In this document: one piece after another, positions 6,582-13,456 of the stretch
Position numbering within the stretch: position 1 is the first letter of the stretch
How the letters are laid out: every line of letters begins with the position of its first letter
Source of the DNA: an uncultured Alphaproteobacteria bacterium
GTDB taxonomy: Bacteria; Pseudomonadota; Alphaproteobacteria; CAAHEQ01; UBA3637
Reading direction: 5' to 3'
DNA: 13,556 nt
Assembly (NCBI GenBank): GCA_944391545.1
Contig: CALXTZ010000031.1
Span: forward strand, 1-13,556
Made by a program: the position numbers and the translations under genes
Notes under the pieces: model-generated
The model's input: only the letters and a program-made list of their open reading frames with translations
Database searches by the model: none
What the model was told of the DNA's origin: nothing

Positions 6582-8060
6582 TTAATTTTGAGCAAACAAA
6601 GCCGTAAATGCAACCGTGTTGATAATATCAGGCACCGTGCACCCACGAGACAAATCATTCACGGGTTTTTTCAACCCTTGTAAAATCGGCCCGGCAGCCA
6701 AACAATCGGCAGACGCCCGTTGAACAGCTTTATAACAACAGTTTCCGGTATTCAAATCCGGGAAGACAAAAACATTGGCCTGGCCGGCAACCGGACTGTC
6801 AGGCATTTTCGTTTTAGCCACGCCGGCATCAATTGCCGCGTCAAATTGAATCGGACCGTCGACGACCAAATCCGGTGATTTTTCTTTCGTCAGACGAACA
6901 GCTTCTTTCACAGCATCCACACTGGGGCCTTTGCCGGAATTACCGGAGCCGTAAGACAAGAATGCCACTTTCGGATCAAGCCCGAAAATCTTGGCCGTTT
7001 CCGCCGTGCTGATAGCAATTTCAGACAATTGTTCCGGCGTCGGATTCGGGGTGACGGCGCAATCGGCAAACACATATAACTTGCCGTTAAAACACATTAA
7101 AAAAGCACCGGAAACCATCGAAGCCGTCGGTTTTGTCTTAATAAACTGCAAAGCCGGACGAATCGTATGAGCCGTCGTATGTTCGGCACCGGAAACCATG
7201 CCGTCCGCATCGCCTTTATAAACCATCATCGTGCCGAAATAAGCCGAATCTTTCATCGTTTCAACTGCTTCGTCCAACGTCACGCCTTTCGCCTTGCGCA
7301 ATTCATAAAAAGTGTTGGCATAATCGGTAAAATTCGGACTTGTCAATGGATTAATCACCGTCACGCCCTCCAAAGAAATACCGTATTCTTTGGCACGCGC
7401 ATTGACTTCTTCGGGATTGCCCAACACAATGATATCCGCAATTTCTCGCGCATTTAAAACAGCCGCCGCTTTTAAAACGCGTTCCGATTCTCCTTCCGGC
7501 AAAACAATCCGCTGTTTATCGGACTTTGCTTTTTCAACCAACATGTATTCAAACATTTTCGGCAAAACTTTATTGCTTTCAAAACAAGCCGCTTCATTCA
7601 GAACGTAATCCAAATCCTTTTCGCTTGTCAGCATGCCCAGAACATCAATGTATTGCTGTTTTAAAATCCGCGTCGTGAAATCGGAAGCTTCCAATGTATC
7701 ATCTCCCTCTTTCATTACCAACACAGCCGGTAAACACAAATTTGATGCCATAATCGCATTCAACCGAAATTCAATCACGGTGTCGCGCGTTGTCAGATTC
7801 GTTCCTTCGACCAAGACAAAATCAGCCGTTTTTTCCAAAGCCTTATAGGCACCGATGACTTGTTCGATAAAAGAATCTTTTTGTCCCTCAACAATCATGT
7901 GCTTTGCCGTAGATACGGAAAACAAAGCCCCGTCTTCATCGCCGACCGGCTTAAAAACGACGACGTTCTTGCCTTGAGCTTTTAACAATTCAACAGCTTT
8001 TTCAACGATTTCAGATTTCGCGGTTTCTTTTTCACCCGCAATAAAAAACAGACCTTTCAT
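6582..8060 (-). CDS. pta: Phosphate acetyltransferase, shortened form lacking the DRTGG domain
   Basis: The protein has 492 residues and converts acetyl-CoA plus phosphate to acetyl phosphate plus CoA. The catalytic PTA_PTB domain spans about 166-490, with RIVLPEGESERVL, MVSGAEHTTAHTIRPAL, FADCAVTPNPTPEQL, YGSGNSGKGPSVDAV, DGPIQFDAAI and NVFVFPDLNTGNCCYKAVQR. Residues 1-160 resemble the P-loop domain of long Pta proteins, with FKPVG and FVLVEGTN, but the would-be P-loop AGEKETAKS lacks the usual Gly before Lys-Ser. The DRTGG domain between the two parts in E. coli-type Pta (about 714 residues) is missing, so allosteric control by the N-terminus is probably altered. The ATG at 8060 follows AAAAGGA. 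It is the first gene of the pta-ackA operon. Confidence 0.95.
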   Translation of the reverse strand: MKGLFFIAGEKETAKSEIVEKAVELLKAQGKNVVVFKPVGDEDGALFSVSTAKHMIVEGQKDSFIEQVIGAYKALEKTADFVLVEGTNLTTRDTVIEFRLNAIMASNLCLPAVLVMKEGDDTLEASDFTTRILKQQYIDVLGMLTSEKDLDYVLNEAACFESNKVLPKMFEYMLVEKAKSDKQRIVLPEGESERVLKAAAVLNAREIADIIVLGNPEEVNARAKEYGISLEGVTVINPLTSPNFTDYANTFYELRKAKGVTLDEAVETMKDSAYFGTMMVYKGDADGMVSGAEHTTAHTIRPALQFIKTKPTASMVSGAFLMCFNGKLYVFADCAVTPNPTPEQLSEIAISTAETAKIFGLDPKVAFLSYGSGNSGKGPSVDAVKEAVRLTKEKSPDLVVDGPIQFDAAIDAGVAKTKMPDSPVAGQANVFVFPDLNTGNCCYKAVQRASADCLAAGPILQGLKKPVNDLSRGCTVPDIINTVAFTALFAQN

Positions 8061-8082
8061 TTTTTTTCCTTTTCAATAAATG

Positions 8083-8112
8083 ATAATCCCCCGTGTCCGG
8101 GGGACTTGACAA
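8083..8112 (-). promoter_or_regulatory. Candidate pta-ackA promoter with an inverted repeat in its spacer
   Basis: On the minus strand TTGTCA (8112-8107) and GATTAT (8088-8083) are separated by 18 nt, some 20-25 nt before the pta start codon. The spacer is filled by the G/C inverted repeat listed at 8087-8104. The -10 is weak and the assignment is tentative. If real, the repeat would act as an operator or as an upstream terminator overlapping the promoter. Confidence 0.35.
8087..8104 (-). terminator. G/C-rich hairpin between popZ and pta
   Basis: TCCCCCG (8087-8093) pairs with CGGGGGA (8098-8104) around TGTC, a 7-bp stem. On the minus strand it lies about 20 nt after the popZ stop and is followed by ATTATCATTTATT rather than a clean T run. 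It could terminate the tolC-popZ transcript, or be an operator for pta. Confidence 0.5.
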
Positions 8113-8123
8113 TAAAAACTTTC

Positions 8124-8582
8124 TTACGATAAATCCGATCGATCAATGACACGACGAACTTCTTTTTGAACAACCCTTTCCACAATCTCCGGCAAGTGCG
8201 CATCCAGCCATTCTTTTAAATAAGGCTTTAACACAGACCGAACCACCGATTCCAATGAAGTTTCCGGTTGTTCTTTGCTTTGTTCCTTTTCCTGTTCAAT
8301 CACTTTTGTCAGCTCTGACAAAGAATCCGCCGTCGCTTTAGCCGTTGGTTCCGAAATTAAAGCATCATTTGTTTGTTCGGCCGCCTCGGGCGCATTCGTA
8401 TTTTGATTTTGTATCATCATATCTTCCGTTAACTCAACAACTTGCGGAGCTTGCACAGGAATATCCCCATCTGAAACATTCTGTGTTACTTTCTTTAAAG
8501 CATCCCCGTCAACTTCCTCATTCGACAAGATGCGCCGAATAGAGGATAAAATTTCTTCCATTGAGGGCTCTTTTTGTTCCAC
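8124..8582 (-). CDS. popZ: PopZ-like polar organizing protein (DUF2497)
   Basis: This 152-residue protein has the PopZ layout. A conserved N-terminal helix, EPSMEEILSSIRRILSNEE (residues 5-23), recruits partners in Caulobacter. An acidic, Gln/Glu-rich low-complexity linker covers about 30-105. The C-terminal helices with SVVRSVLKPYLKEWLDAHLP and EIVERVVQKEVRRVI (about 108-147) mediate oligomerisation. Caulobacter PopZ forms a polymeric hub at the cell pole that anchors the ParB-parS centromere. The start is GTG at 8582-8580, with AAGGAG 9-10 nt upstream; the later ATG would cut the conserved helix. The gene begins 15 nt after the tolC stop, so the two form an operon. A tolC-popZ pair is common in Alphaproteobacteria, where valS often follows; here pta follows instead. 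Confidence 0.9.
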   Translation of the reverse strand: MEQKEPSMEEILSSIRRILSNEEVDGDALKKVTQNVSDGDIPVQAPQVVELTEDMMIQNQNTNAPEAAEQTNDALISEPTAKATADSLSELTKVIEQEKEQSKEQPETSLESVVRSVLKPYLKEWLDAHLPEIVERVVQKEVRRVIDRSDLS

Positions 8583-8597
8583 GAGGATCTCTCCTTT

Positions 8598-9971
8598 TTA
8601 AATGCCTGTACCAATCAGCTTCGTGCTGACATTCTCATAATAATCTTGTGGATTATATTGTGCAACATTTAATTTTAAGGAACCGGCCGTCATATGTCCC
8701 ATTGCCGATAATAAATTCAAAGCGGCAACCGTCATATTCCGTTCAGCCTGAACCAATTGCACACGGTTATTCAAATATTCCTGTTCGGCATCCAACACAT
8801 CCAAAACCGTCCGAGACCCGACATCCGCTTCTCTGATAACCCCGTCCAAAGCCATTTTAGACGCCTTAATTTGAGCTTCAATCGATTCGATGGAGGATTT
8901 TGTTGAACGATACTGTTCCCACGCTTGGGTTGTCGATTTGACTAAATCCCGTTTGACCTGTTCCAGATTGATGCGCGCTTGATTAGCCAATTGTTTTGCT
9001 TCACGCACTTTGGCATATTCGCCGCCGCCTTGATAGAGCGGAACGGTTAAATTAGCACCGATTTGCCAATAATGACCGTCGTATTTATCATCCAACTGTG
9101 GCAACGGTTGCCCCCATTGATATCCGGCACCGGCATTTACATTTAACTCCGGCAACAAATCACCGCGTTGCAACGTGATGTTGTATTGAGACGCTTCATC
9201 GGCAAATTCAGCTGCTTTCAAAGACGGATTGTTTGTCCGCATAATATCCAGGCATTCCGACAACGTTTTCGGCAGGAACTTATCCAAATCGTTTACACGC
9301 GTTTTTTCGGGCGGTTTACGACCAACCATGCTGACATACGCGGCATTTGCCGTTTCCAAGTCTCCTTCGGCGACGATTCGATTCGTTTTAGCCCCTTCCA
9401 ATCGCGCTTCGGATTGAGCAACGTCCGTTTTGGTCAAATCCCCAACTTCAAACCGTTTTTGATAGGATTTTAAGTGACGCGCCAAAACCTGTTCCTGATT
9501 CTTTTGCAGTTCCAAAACAGCCCGCTGTGTAATCACATCCACATAGGCAACTGCAGAATTCAGCAAAACAGCCTGTTCCGTGCTTTTTAAATTCTCGCGT
9601 TCTTGTTTAACAATCGTTTCGGCGTAATTAACACCGGATACGGTTTTGAAACCGGAGAAAATCGGCTGTGTCAACGAAAGACCGGCATCATAAGCATCGT
9701 TGTCATAATCAAAATCATCCGTTCCGGGATAGTTTTTATACCGTTGATCGGTATAAGTCGCATTTCCGACAGCACTTAAATTCGGGCGCCATCCGGCTTT
9801 TGCCTGGCCGACCCGTTCATCGACGGACCGCAAATAAGCCCGGCTCGCTTCCAAAGTCGGATTTGTTTCATAGGTATAAGCCAAAGCTTCGAACAAGCTT
9901 TCGGCGTGCGCCGTACAAGTCATCACGAACATAGAACACGAAAGTAAAACAATTTTGAACGTTTTTCTCAT
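8598..9971 (-). CDS. tolC: TolC family outer membrane efflux/secretion protein
   Basis: The protein has 457 residues with a Sec signal peptide, MRKTFKIVLLSCSMFVMTC plus TAHA, cleaved before Glu24. The mature protein starts SLFEALAYTYETNPTL, the usual TolC entry helix, and shows two OEP repeats: LSLTQPIFSGF, EQAVLLNSAVAYVDV, KRFEVGDLTKTDVAQSEARL, and later LTVPLYQGG, SSIESIEAQIKASK, ADVGSRTVLDVLDAEQEYL. TolC trimers form the outer-membrane channel for type I secretion and tripartite efflux. No inner-membrane partner is encoded here, so the substrate is unknown. The ATG at 9971 follows ATAAAGGA. It is the first gene of an operon with popZ. I see no convincing promoter in the AT-rich upstream sequence. 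Confidence 0.95.
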   Translation of the reverse strand: MRKTFKIVLLSCSMFVMTCTAHAESLFEALAYTYETNPTLEASRAYLRSVDERVGQAKAGWRPNLSAVGNATYTDQRYKNYPGTDDFDYDNDAYDAGLSLTQPIFSGFKTVSGVNYAETIVKQERENLKSTEQAVLLNSAVAYVDVITQRAVLELQKNQEQVLARHLKSYQKRFEVGDLTKTDVAQSEARLEGAKTNRIVAEGDLETANAAYVSMVGRKPPEKTRVNDLDKFLPKTLSECLDIMRTNNPSLKAAEFADEASQYNITLQRGDLLPELNVNAGAGYQWGQPLPQLDDKYDGHYWQIGANLTVPLYQGGGEYAKVREAKQLANQARINLEQVKRDLVKSTTQAWEQYRSTKSSIESIEAQIKASKMALDGVIREADVGSRTVLDVLDAEQEYLNNRVQLVQAERNMTVAALNLLSAMGHMTAGSLKLNVAQYNPQDYYENVSTKLIGTGI

Positions 9972-10063
9972 TTTTTTCCTTTATATATAAGCAAATCCCA
10001 TCTTATTGATACTGTGAAAGATAAACGATTTTATTTTTTTTTGCAACGAAATTCATTTTTTTC

Positions 10064-10091
10064 TTGACGGTTTTTTTAAATATGGTAAAAA
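10064..10091 (+). promoter_or_regulatory. Candidate promoter of tRNA-Cys
   Basis: TTGACG (10064-10069) and TAAAAA (10086-10091) are separated by 16 nt, with the mature tRNA starting at 10108. The rest of 9972-10063 is AT-rich with several T runs and shows no gene; on its other strand it must hold the tolC promoter, which I cannot place. Confidence 0.45.
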
Positions 10092-10107
10092 GGAGGCATC
10101 TGAAAAG

Positions 10108-10182
10108 GGTCGGTTGGCAGAGTGGCTCATGCAGAGGACTGCAAATCCTTTTACACTGGTTCGATTCCGGTACCGACCTCCA
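10108..10182 (+). tRNA. tRNA-Cys (anticodon GCA)
   Basis: The cloverleaf is readable. Acceptor GGTCGGT (10108-10114) pairs with ACCGACC (10172-10178), with discriminator T and an encoded CCA (10180-10182). The anticodon stem GAGGA/TCCTT encloses loop CTGCAAA with anticodon GCA at 10141-10143. The T arm carries GGTTCGATTCC. This is the only tRNA-Cys in view, close to two genes that use Cys very heavily. Confidence 0.95.
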
Positions 10183-10206
10183 AAGATAAAAAGATGAAAA
10201 AAGTAC

Positions 10207-10235
10207 TTGATTTTTATTTTTGATTGGAGTATTTA
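10207..10235 (+). promoter_or_regulatory. Candidate promoter of tRNA-Asn
   Basis: TTGATT (10207-10212) is followed after 17 nt by TATTTA (10230-10235), with the tRNA starting at 10252. The -10 matches only three of six consensus bases. Read-through from tRNA-Cys is equally possible, as no strong terminator lies between the two tRNAs. Confidence 0.3.
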
Positions 10236-10251
10236 TTCATCGTACCGCGTT

Positions 10252-10326
10252 TCTGGCGTAGCTCAGCGGTAGAGCAATCGGCTGTTAACCGATCGGTCGT
10301 AGGTTCGATCCCTACCGCCAGAGCCA
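10252..10326 (+). tRNA. tRNA-Asn (anticodon GTT)
   Basis: Acceptor TCTGGCG (10252-10258) pairs with CGCCAGA (10316-10322), with discriminator G and an encoded CCA (10324-10326). The D arm reads GCTCAGCGGTAGAGC, and the anticodon loop CTGTTAA has GTT at 10284-10286. The T arm AGGTTCGATCCCT is standard. A terminator follows directly. The last 16 nt before CCA are repeated at 10405-10420. Confidence 0.95.
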
Positions 10327-10370
10327 ATATAAAAAGTCCCTGCCCCATAAAGGCAGGGATTTTTTATATT
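10327..10370 (+). terminator. Rho-independent terminator after tRNA-Asn
   Basis: TCCCTGCC (10337-10344) pairs with GGCAGGGA (10352-10359) around a 7-nt loop, followed by six T (10360-10365). The flanks AATATAAAAA and TTTTTTATATT can extend the stem. A close copy of the stem occurs at 10536-10558. Confidence 0.9.
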
Positions 10371-10404
10371 AAACTGAAGAGTCGGGATCGAACCTGATCT
10401 TTAT

Positions 10405-10420
10405 ATCCCTACCGCCAGAG
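10405..10420 (+). repeat. Partial copy of the tRNA-Asn 3' end
   Basis: The 16 nt 10405-10420 (ATCCCTACCGCCAGAG) are identical to tRNA-Asn 10308-10323. Just before it, 10385-10396 (GGGATCGAACCT) is the exact reverse complement of the T-arm sequence 10301-10312. This looks like a scar of recombination or of an excised element at the tRNA 3' end. No integrase is present. Confidence 0.75.
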
Positions 10421-10439
10421 TCACTGTGCAAAGAAAAAT

Positions 10440-10457
10440 AGGCCGGTGGCCTGTTTT
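10440..10457 (+). terminator. Small hairpin with T run in the scar region
   Basis: AGGCC (10440-10444) and GGCCT (10448-10452) enclose GGT and are followed by GTTTTT. The stem is short, so it is a weak terminator at best. A further hairpin, GGTGTT-GGCA-AACACC, lies at 10490-10505. I find no supported gene between 10327 and 10593. Confidence 0.35.
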
Positions 10458-10535
10458 TATGCGCAAAGCAATGAGGCACCATGAAGCAAGGTGTTGGCAA
10501 ACACCGTAGATGAATGGATGACGGAATTGAAAAAG

Positions 10536-10563
10536 TCCCTGCCCTAAAAAGGCGGGGATTTTT
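10536..10563. terminator. Terminator copy serving Cys-rich gene B (and reading both ways)
   Basis: TCCCTGCC (10536-10543) pairs with GGCGGGGA (10551-10558) with one G-T wobble, followed by T on the plus strand and by ACTTTTTC on the minus strand. It lies about 30 nt beyond the gene B stop (10594) on the minus strand. It is nearly the same sequence as the tRNA-Asn terminator. Confidence 0.8.
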
Positions 10564-10593
10564 GATAACTACCCGCCCTCTTCTAAACTGTTT

Positions 10594-13053
10594 TTAAGCA
10601 CATCCGGAATCACATGTTCCGCCGGTACCGTCGATCGAGCATCCTTGTCCGCACAAAGCCCCGTTTTTCCAACAGGTGTAACTTCCGTTGTCCGGATAAC
10701 AGCTGACGTACGTCGATGGATTCGTGCATCCGTAAAGTCCTGTCGTCACGTACCCCCAAACGAACCCGGACGGACAATCGTCTTGCGAACAAACACCATA
10801 CAGGCAAGAAGTCCCCGTTTCATCCGAACAAGATCGACCACACACATTTCCGTTAACAGTGCATGTGTAATTTCCGTTTGAACCGGAACAAGCGACTTCC
10901 CGGACGATGTTACCACATGTAAATGTTGTTGTATCTTGGTAAACCGGTTCCTGACCCGAAGGGCAATCTGATGCTGCGCAAACACCTGAAGTACATCCGG
11001 TTCCATCCGAACGACAACCCGATCCGCACTGCATTCCGTTCAGTCGACAAACATGGCTGCCTTGGGATCGATAACATGATAAATTTTGAACATAATCAAT
11101 ACATCCGTAAATACCGCTGGCTCCCGCTTGGATACGTCCGAAAATCATGGGCGCAGAACAATCTGCCTCTTGTGCCGAGCAAGCGCCGGTTGAACATCCC
11201 GTTGCATCAATCCGACACCCATCCCGACCGCATTGATTATCGCCGGGATAATAACACCGTTGATAAACATTGGCATCACAGTAAACGCCGGTTATATCAT
11301 TCACACACCCGTCTCCGCCGTTGACGACTTTATAGGAAAAACCATCCGGGCATTCAAAAGCATCAAAACAATCATCACATCCCGACGCATGCAAATCTGA
11401 ACAACCGTTTCCGCACAAAACATTATCTTTATAGCACTGAATACCGTTCCATGTTTGAATACACATTAAGTTGTTTTCATCGTCCAAACATCCGTAATAA
11501 ACACTGTTGTATCGTTCATAAGACAAGCCTAAACCGGTACAAACAGACGCATCACAGGTCCCGGCATAACAAACGGTTCCGTCGGCATTGCACCGTTCAC
11601 CGCATTGATTGCCTTCGGGTGTATAACACCGGTATGCGCCGCCACCATAGTTTGCAACCTCCGGGACGCAATAAAACCCGTCAGACCGTTCACACGCCCA
11701 TTTATTTTCCTTCAAAACCGTAGATAATCCATCGGGACAGACAGCTTTACACAAGCTGACATTTTCACCGGTTCCGAGTGCTTTGCATTCATTTCCCTGT
11801 AAATCACAATTCGTTCCGCACAGCATGCCGCTCTTGTAACACGCAATTCCCGTCAGATAAGAAAACAAACACTCAATATCAGATGCCTCATCATAACATC
11901 CCCATAAACTTTTGTCCGATAAATTGTTTTGTCGATATATCGTTCCGGCAGGGCATTGATTTTCGCAGTCGCCCTCTTTGCAATTCATTCCGTCAATTTG
12001 ACAGTATTGACCGCACTGATCATCTCCTTTTGCGCATCGGAAGCTGCCGTTCATGTAATAACACGAAATATCATCCGTCTTGCATCCGTAAAAATCACCA
12101 AACGAATTTCCCACAACGTATTTGATAGATCCTTGAGGACACTGACCGTTGTCAATACAAAATCCATATCGACAGTTCGATCCGCGCCGATCACAGTATT
12201 GGCCGCATTTTTCCTTAACGCCGGCCGCATTAATCAGCCAACAGGTACATGTGCCGTCTTCACATCCTTGAGGCGTACACTCGACATTCATGCATTGCCC
12301 GTTTAAAACAAATCCGTTTTGACATTGGCACGTCTGACCGTTTGCCAAAGCATGAAATCCGGCGACCTCATCACATCGACATTGACAGGAATCGGAGTCG
12401 CGTACCCCTAAATTTCCGGGTTGATTCGGATCACACGGTTCATAACAAACCCCGTTACATTCTTCCATTCCGTCCGGACACACGCAAACACCTTCTTGTT
12501 CAACGCGATCTTCGGGACAAACACATGTTTCCGATTGCATATCACACACATGGCCGTTTGTACAAATTTGACCGCCGCACCATTCTTTTTCCTGCGTAAA
12601 GTCAAAATAAAAGGCCAGTTGATTCGTTTCTTGGCAGATTTCACCCGAAGACGCCTCTTTGGACGAAACACCGTTAACATCTATATAAAAATCAGACGGG
12701 TTCGGCCCTTTTAAGACAGCTCGACAGACACGTTCGGAAACCTGCCGCACGAAAACCGCGAAAATATCGTCATTCATTTTTTGTGCAAACATCGGATAAC
12801 CGGAAGCATACTGACGGTCTTTCAATTCCGACGGTTCGATTGTGTCATCAACCGCAACCTTTTGAGCTTCTTCGTTCGTTACAATAACCGTCGCCCACAA
12901 CATCACTTCTTGGATAATCCGATTGGCGCGGTACTTTGACAGAGCATACGAAACACCGACGACGGACATCACGCTTAAAATACCGACAAGCGCCAAAACG
13001 GCCAGCATTTCAATAAAACTTCGACCATACTGTTTTGCTTGTATTTGCTTCAA
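10594..13053 (-). CDS. Large Cys-rich pilin-like surface protein with eight repeat units (gene B)
   Basis: The protein has 819 residues from TTG 13053, and the frame is intact. It begins with a prepilin signal, KQIQAKQYG then mature RSFIE with Glu at +5, then the helix MLAVLALVGILSVMSVVGV, as in gene A. A pilin-like region of about 130 residues follows, then short Cys-rich EGF-like stretches, then eight units of roughly 60-75 residues and a partial ninth. A unit reads about CG-x2-C-x(2)DG-x(2)-C-x(2)G-x-C, C-P-x-G, YGC, C-Y, Y-x-C, G-x(2)-CG. I count about 90 Cys, so many extracytoplasmic disulfides are expected. TTG 13053 has GGAG 8 nt upstream; an in-frame GTG at 13116 lacks such a site and abuts a hairpin (13117-13140). 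Likely role: adhesin or pilus-associated surface protein (inference). It sits behind a promoter whose spacer is a 12-G tract. Confidence 0.85.
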   Translation of the reverse strand: MKQIQAKQYGRSFIEMLAVLALVGILSVMSVVGVSYALSKYRANRIIQEVMLWATVIVTNEEAQKVAVDDTIEPSELKDRQYASGYPMFAQKMNDDIFAVFVRQVSERVCRAVLKGPNPSDFYIDVNGVSSKEASSGEICQETNQLAFYFDFTQEKEWCGGQICTNGHVCDMQSETCVCPEDRVEQEGVCVCPDGMEECNGVCYEPCDPNQPGNLGVRDSDSCQCRCDEVAGFHALANGQTCQCQNGFVLNGQCMNVECTPQGCEDGTCTCWLINAAGVKEKCGQYCDRRGSNCRYGFCIDNGQCPQGSIKYVVGNSFGDFYGCKTDDISCYYMNGSFRCAKGDDQCGQYCQIDGMNCKEGDCENQCPAGTIYRQNNLSDKSLWGCYDEASDIECLFSYLTGIACYKSGMLCGTNCDLQGNECKALGTGENVSLCKAVCPDGLSTVLKENKWACERSDGFYCVPEVANYGGGAYRCYTPEGNQCGERCNADGTVCYAGTCDASVCTGLGLSYERYNSVYYGCLDDENNLMCIQTWNGIQCYKDNVLCGNGCSDLHASGCDDCFDAFECPDGFSYKVVNGGDGCVNDITGVYCDANVYQRCYYPGDNQCGRDGCRIDATGCSTGACSAQEADCSAPMIFGRIQAGASGIYGCIDYVQNLSCYRSQGSHVCRLNGMQCGSGCRSDGTGCTSGVCAASDCPSGQEPVYQDTTTFTCGNIVREVACSGSNGNYTCTVNGNVCGRSCSDETGTSCLYGVCSQDDCPSGFVWGYVTTGLYGCTNPSTYVSCYPDNGSYTCWKNGALCGQGCSIDGTGGTCDSGCA

Positions 13054-13116
13054 TTTGACATCTCCATTTTTTATTTTACTGTAACCGGCATCTTTTTTTT
13101 GCGCATACCACTTCAC

Positions 13117-13140
13117 AGGGAACTTTCATTCAATTTCCCT
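13117..13140 (-). promoter_or_regulatory. Stem-loop in the gene B 5' leader
   Basis: AGGGAA (13117-13122) and TTCCCT (13135-13140) can pair over 6 bp around a 12-nt loop, within the predicted untranslated leader. It would occlude the area where a ribosome binding site for GTG 13116 should lie, favouring the downstream TTG start. Confidence 0.35.
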
Positions 13141-13151
13141 TTTCTTTTCCA

Positions 13152-13181
13152 AGTCTACCCCCCCCCCCCAACAAATGTCAA
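13152..13181 (-). promoter_or_regulatory. Predicted phase-variable promoter of gene B
   Basis: On the minus strand a perfect TTGACA (13181-13176) is followed by an 18-nt spacer (TTTGTT plus twelve G) and then TAGACT (13157-13152, four of six -10 consensus bases). Transcription should start near 13145. Loss of one G would give the optimal 17-nt spacer; gain or loss of several would misalign the two elements. Poly-C/G spacers of this kind switch Bordetella fim and Neisseria porA/opc promoters. Confidence 0.65.
13158..13169 (-). repeat. Homopolymer tract, 12 G on the gene B coding strand
   Basis: Twelve consecutive C on the plus strand read as G toward gene B. It makes up two thirds of the promoter spacer and is the counterpart of the 13-C tract upstream of gene A. 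Confidence 0.92.
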
Positions 13182-13195
13182 GAAAAAATATAGGG

Positions 13196-13456
13196 CTATT
13201 GAACGGGAAATTCTTTCCAAATCCGCTGCCAACCTTTCCGATCTGTAAAAGCGGGGTCGACAACTTTGTCAAACGGCGAAAAATGTTTTACAAACCGAAA
13301 ATGAAGTTCCGGATATTTTTCGTTTTTTTGCCATTTTTGATTTTTTGTTTTTAATGTCACAACCACAAAATCGTAGTTAATCGTTAAAGTACGCAAAATG
13401 TCTGCCGTTTGAAGAACCATTGCATAAGCTTCTTCCGTTGGTTCCCAAACCGTCAA
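13196..13456 (-). CDS. Unrecognised short ORF, possibly the 3' part of a frameshifted gene
   Basis: I do not recognise this protein. From TTG 13456 it has 86 residues, with a hydrophobic strand YDFVVVTL and a basic, aromatic C-terminus ending KGWQRIWKEFPVQ. The same frame is open upstream to a TAA at 13486-13484, reading KDARKKLFVL. Another frame has a TTG at 13511 behind GGGGAG; it would join if one A were removed from the A6 run at 13472-13467, giving KGAEAPKIKRRPKKLFVL. So the gene may be a slippage-inactivated or mis-sequenced small protein of about 105 residues, or the tail of a longer one. It ends with TAG only 15 nt before the gene B -35 box. Confidence 0.4.
   Translation of the reverse strand: MTVWEPTEEAYAMVLQTADILRTLTINYDFVVVTLKTKNQKWQKNEKYPELHFRFVKHFSPFDKVVDPAFTDRKGWQRIWKEFPVQ

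Noticed and set aside
10453..10530. Small ORF starting MRKAMRHHEA in the tRNA-Asn scar
   Set aside because: Only 16 codons, directly behind a hairpin, no ribosome binding site; more likely part of a non-coding repeat.
10252..10563. Integrated mobile element at tRNA-Asn
   Set aside because: The repeats enclose only about 100-250 nt and no integrase, cargo or IS ends are visible. At most a scar.
11400..13050. CRISPR array or DNA-level tandem repeats in gene B
   Set aside because: The repetition is at the protein level with diverged nucleotides and unequal unit lengths; there are no identical direct repeats with spacers.
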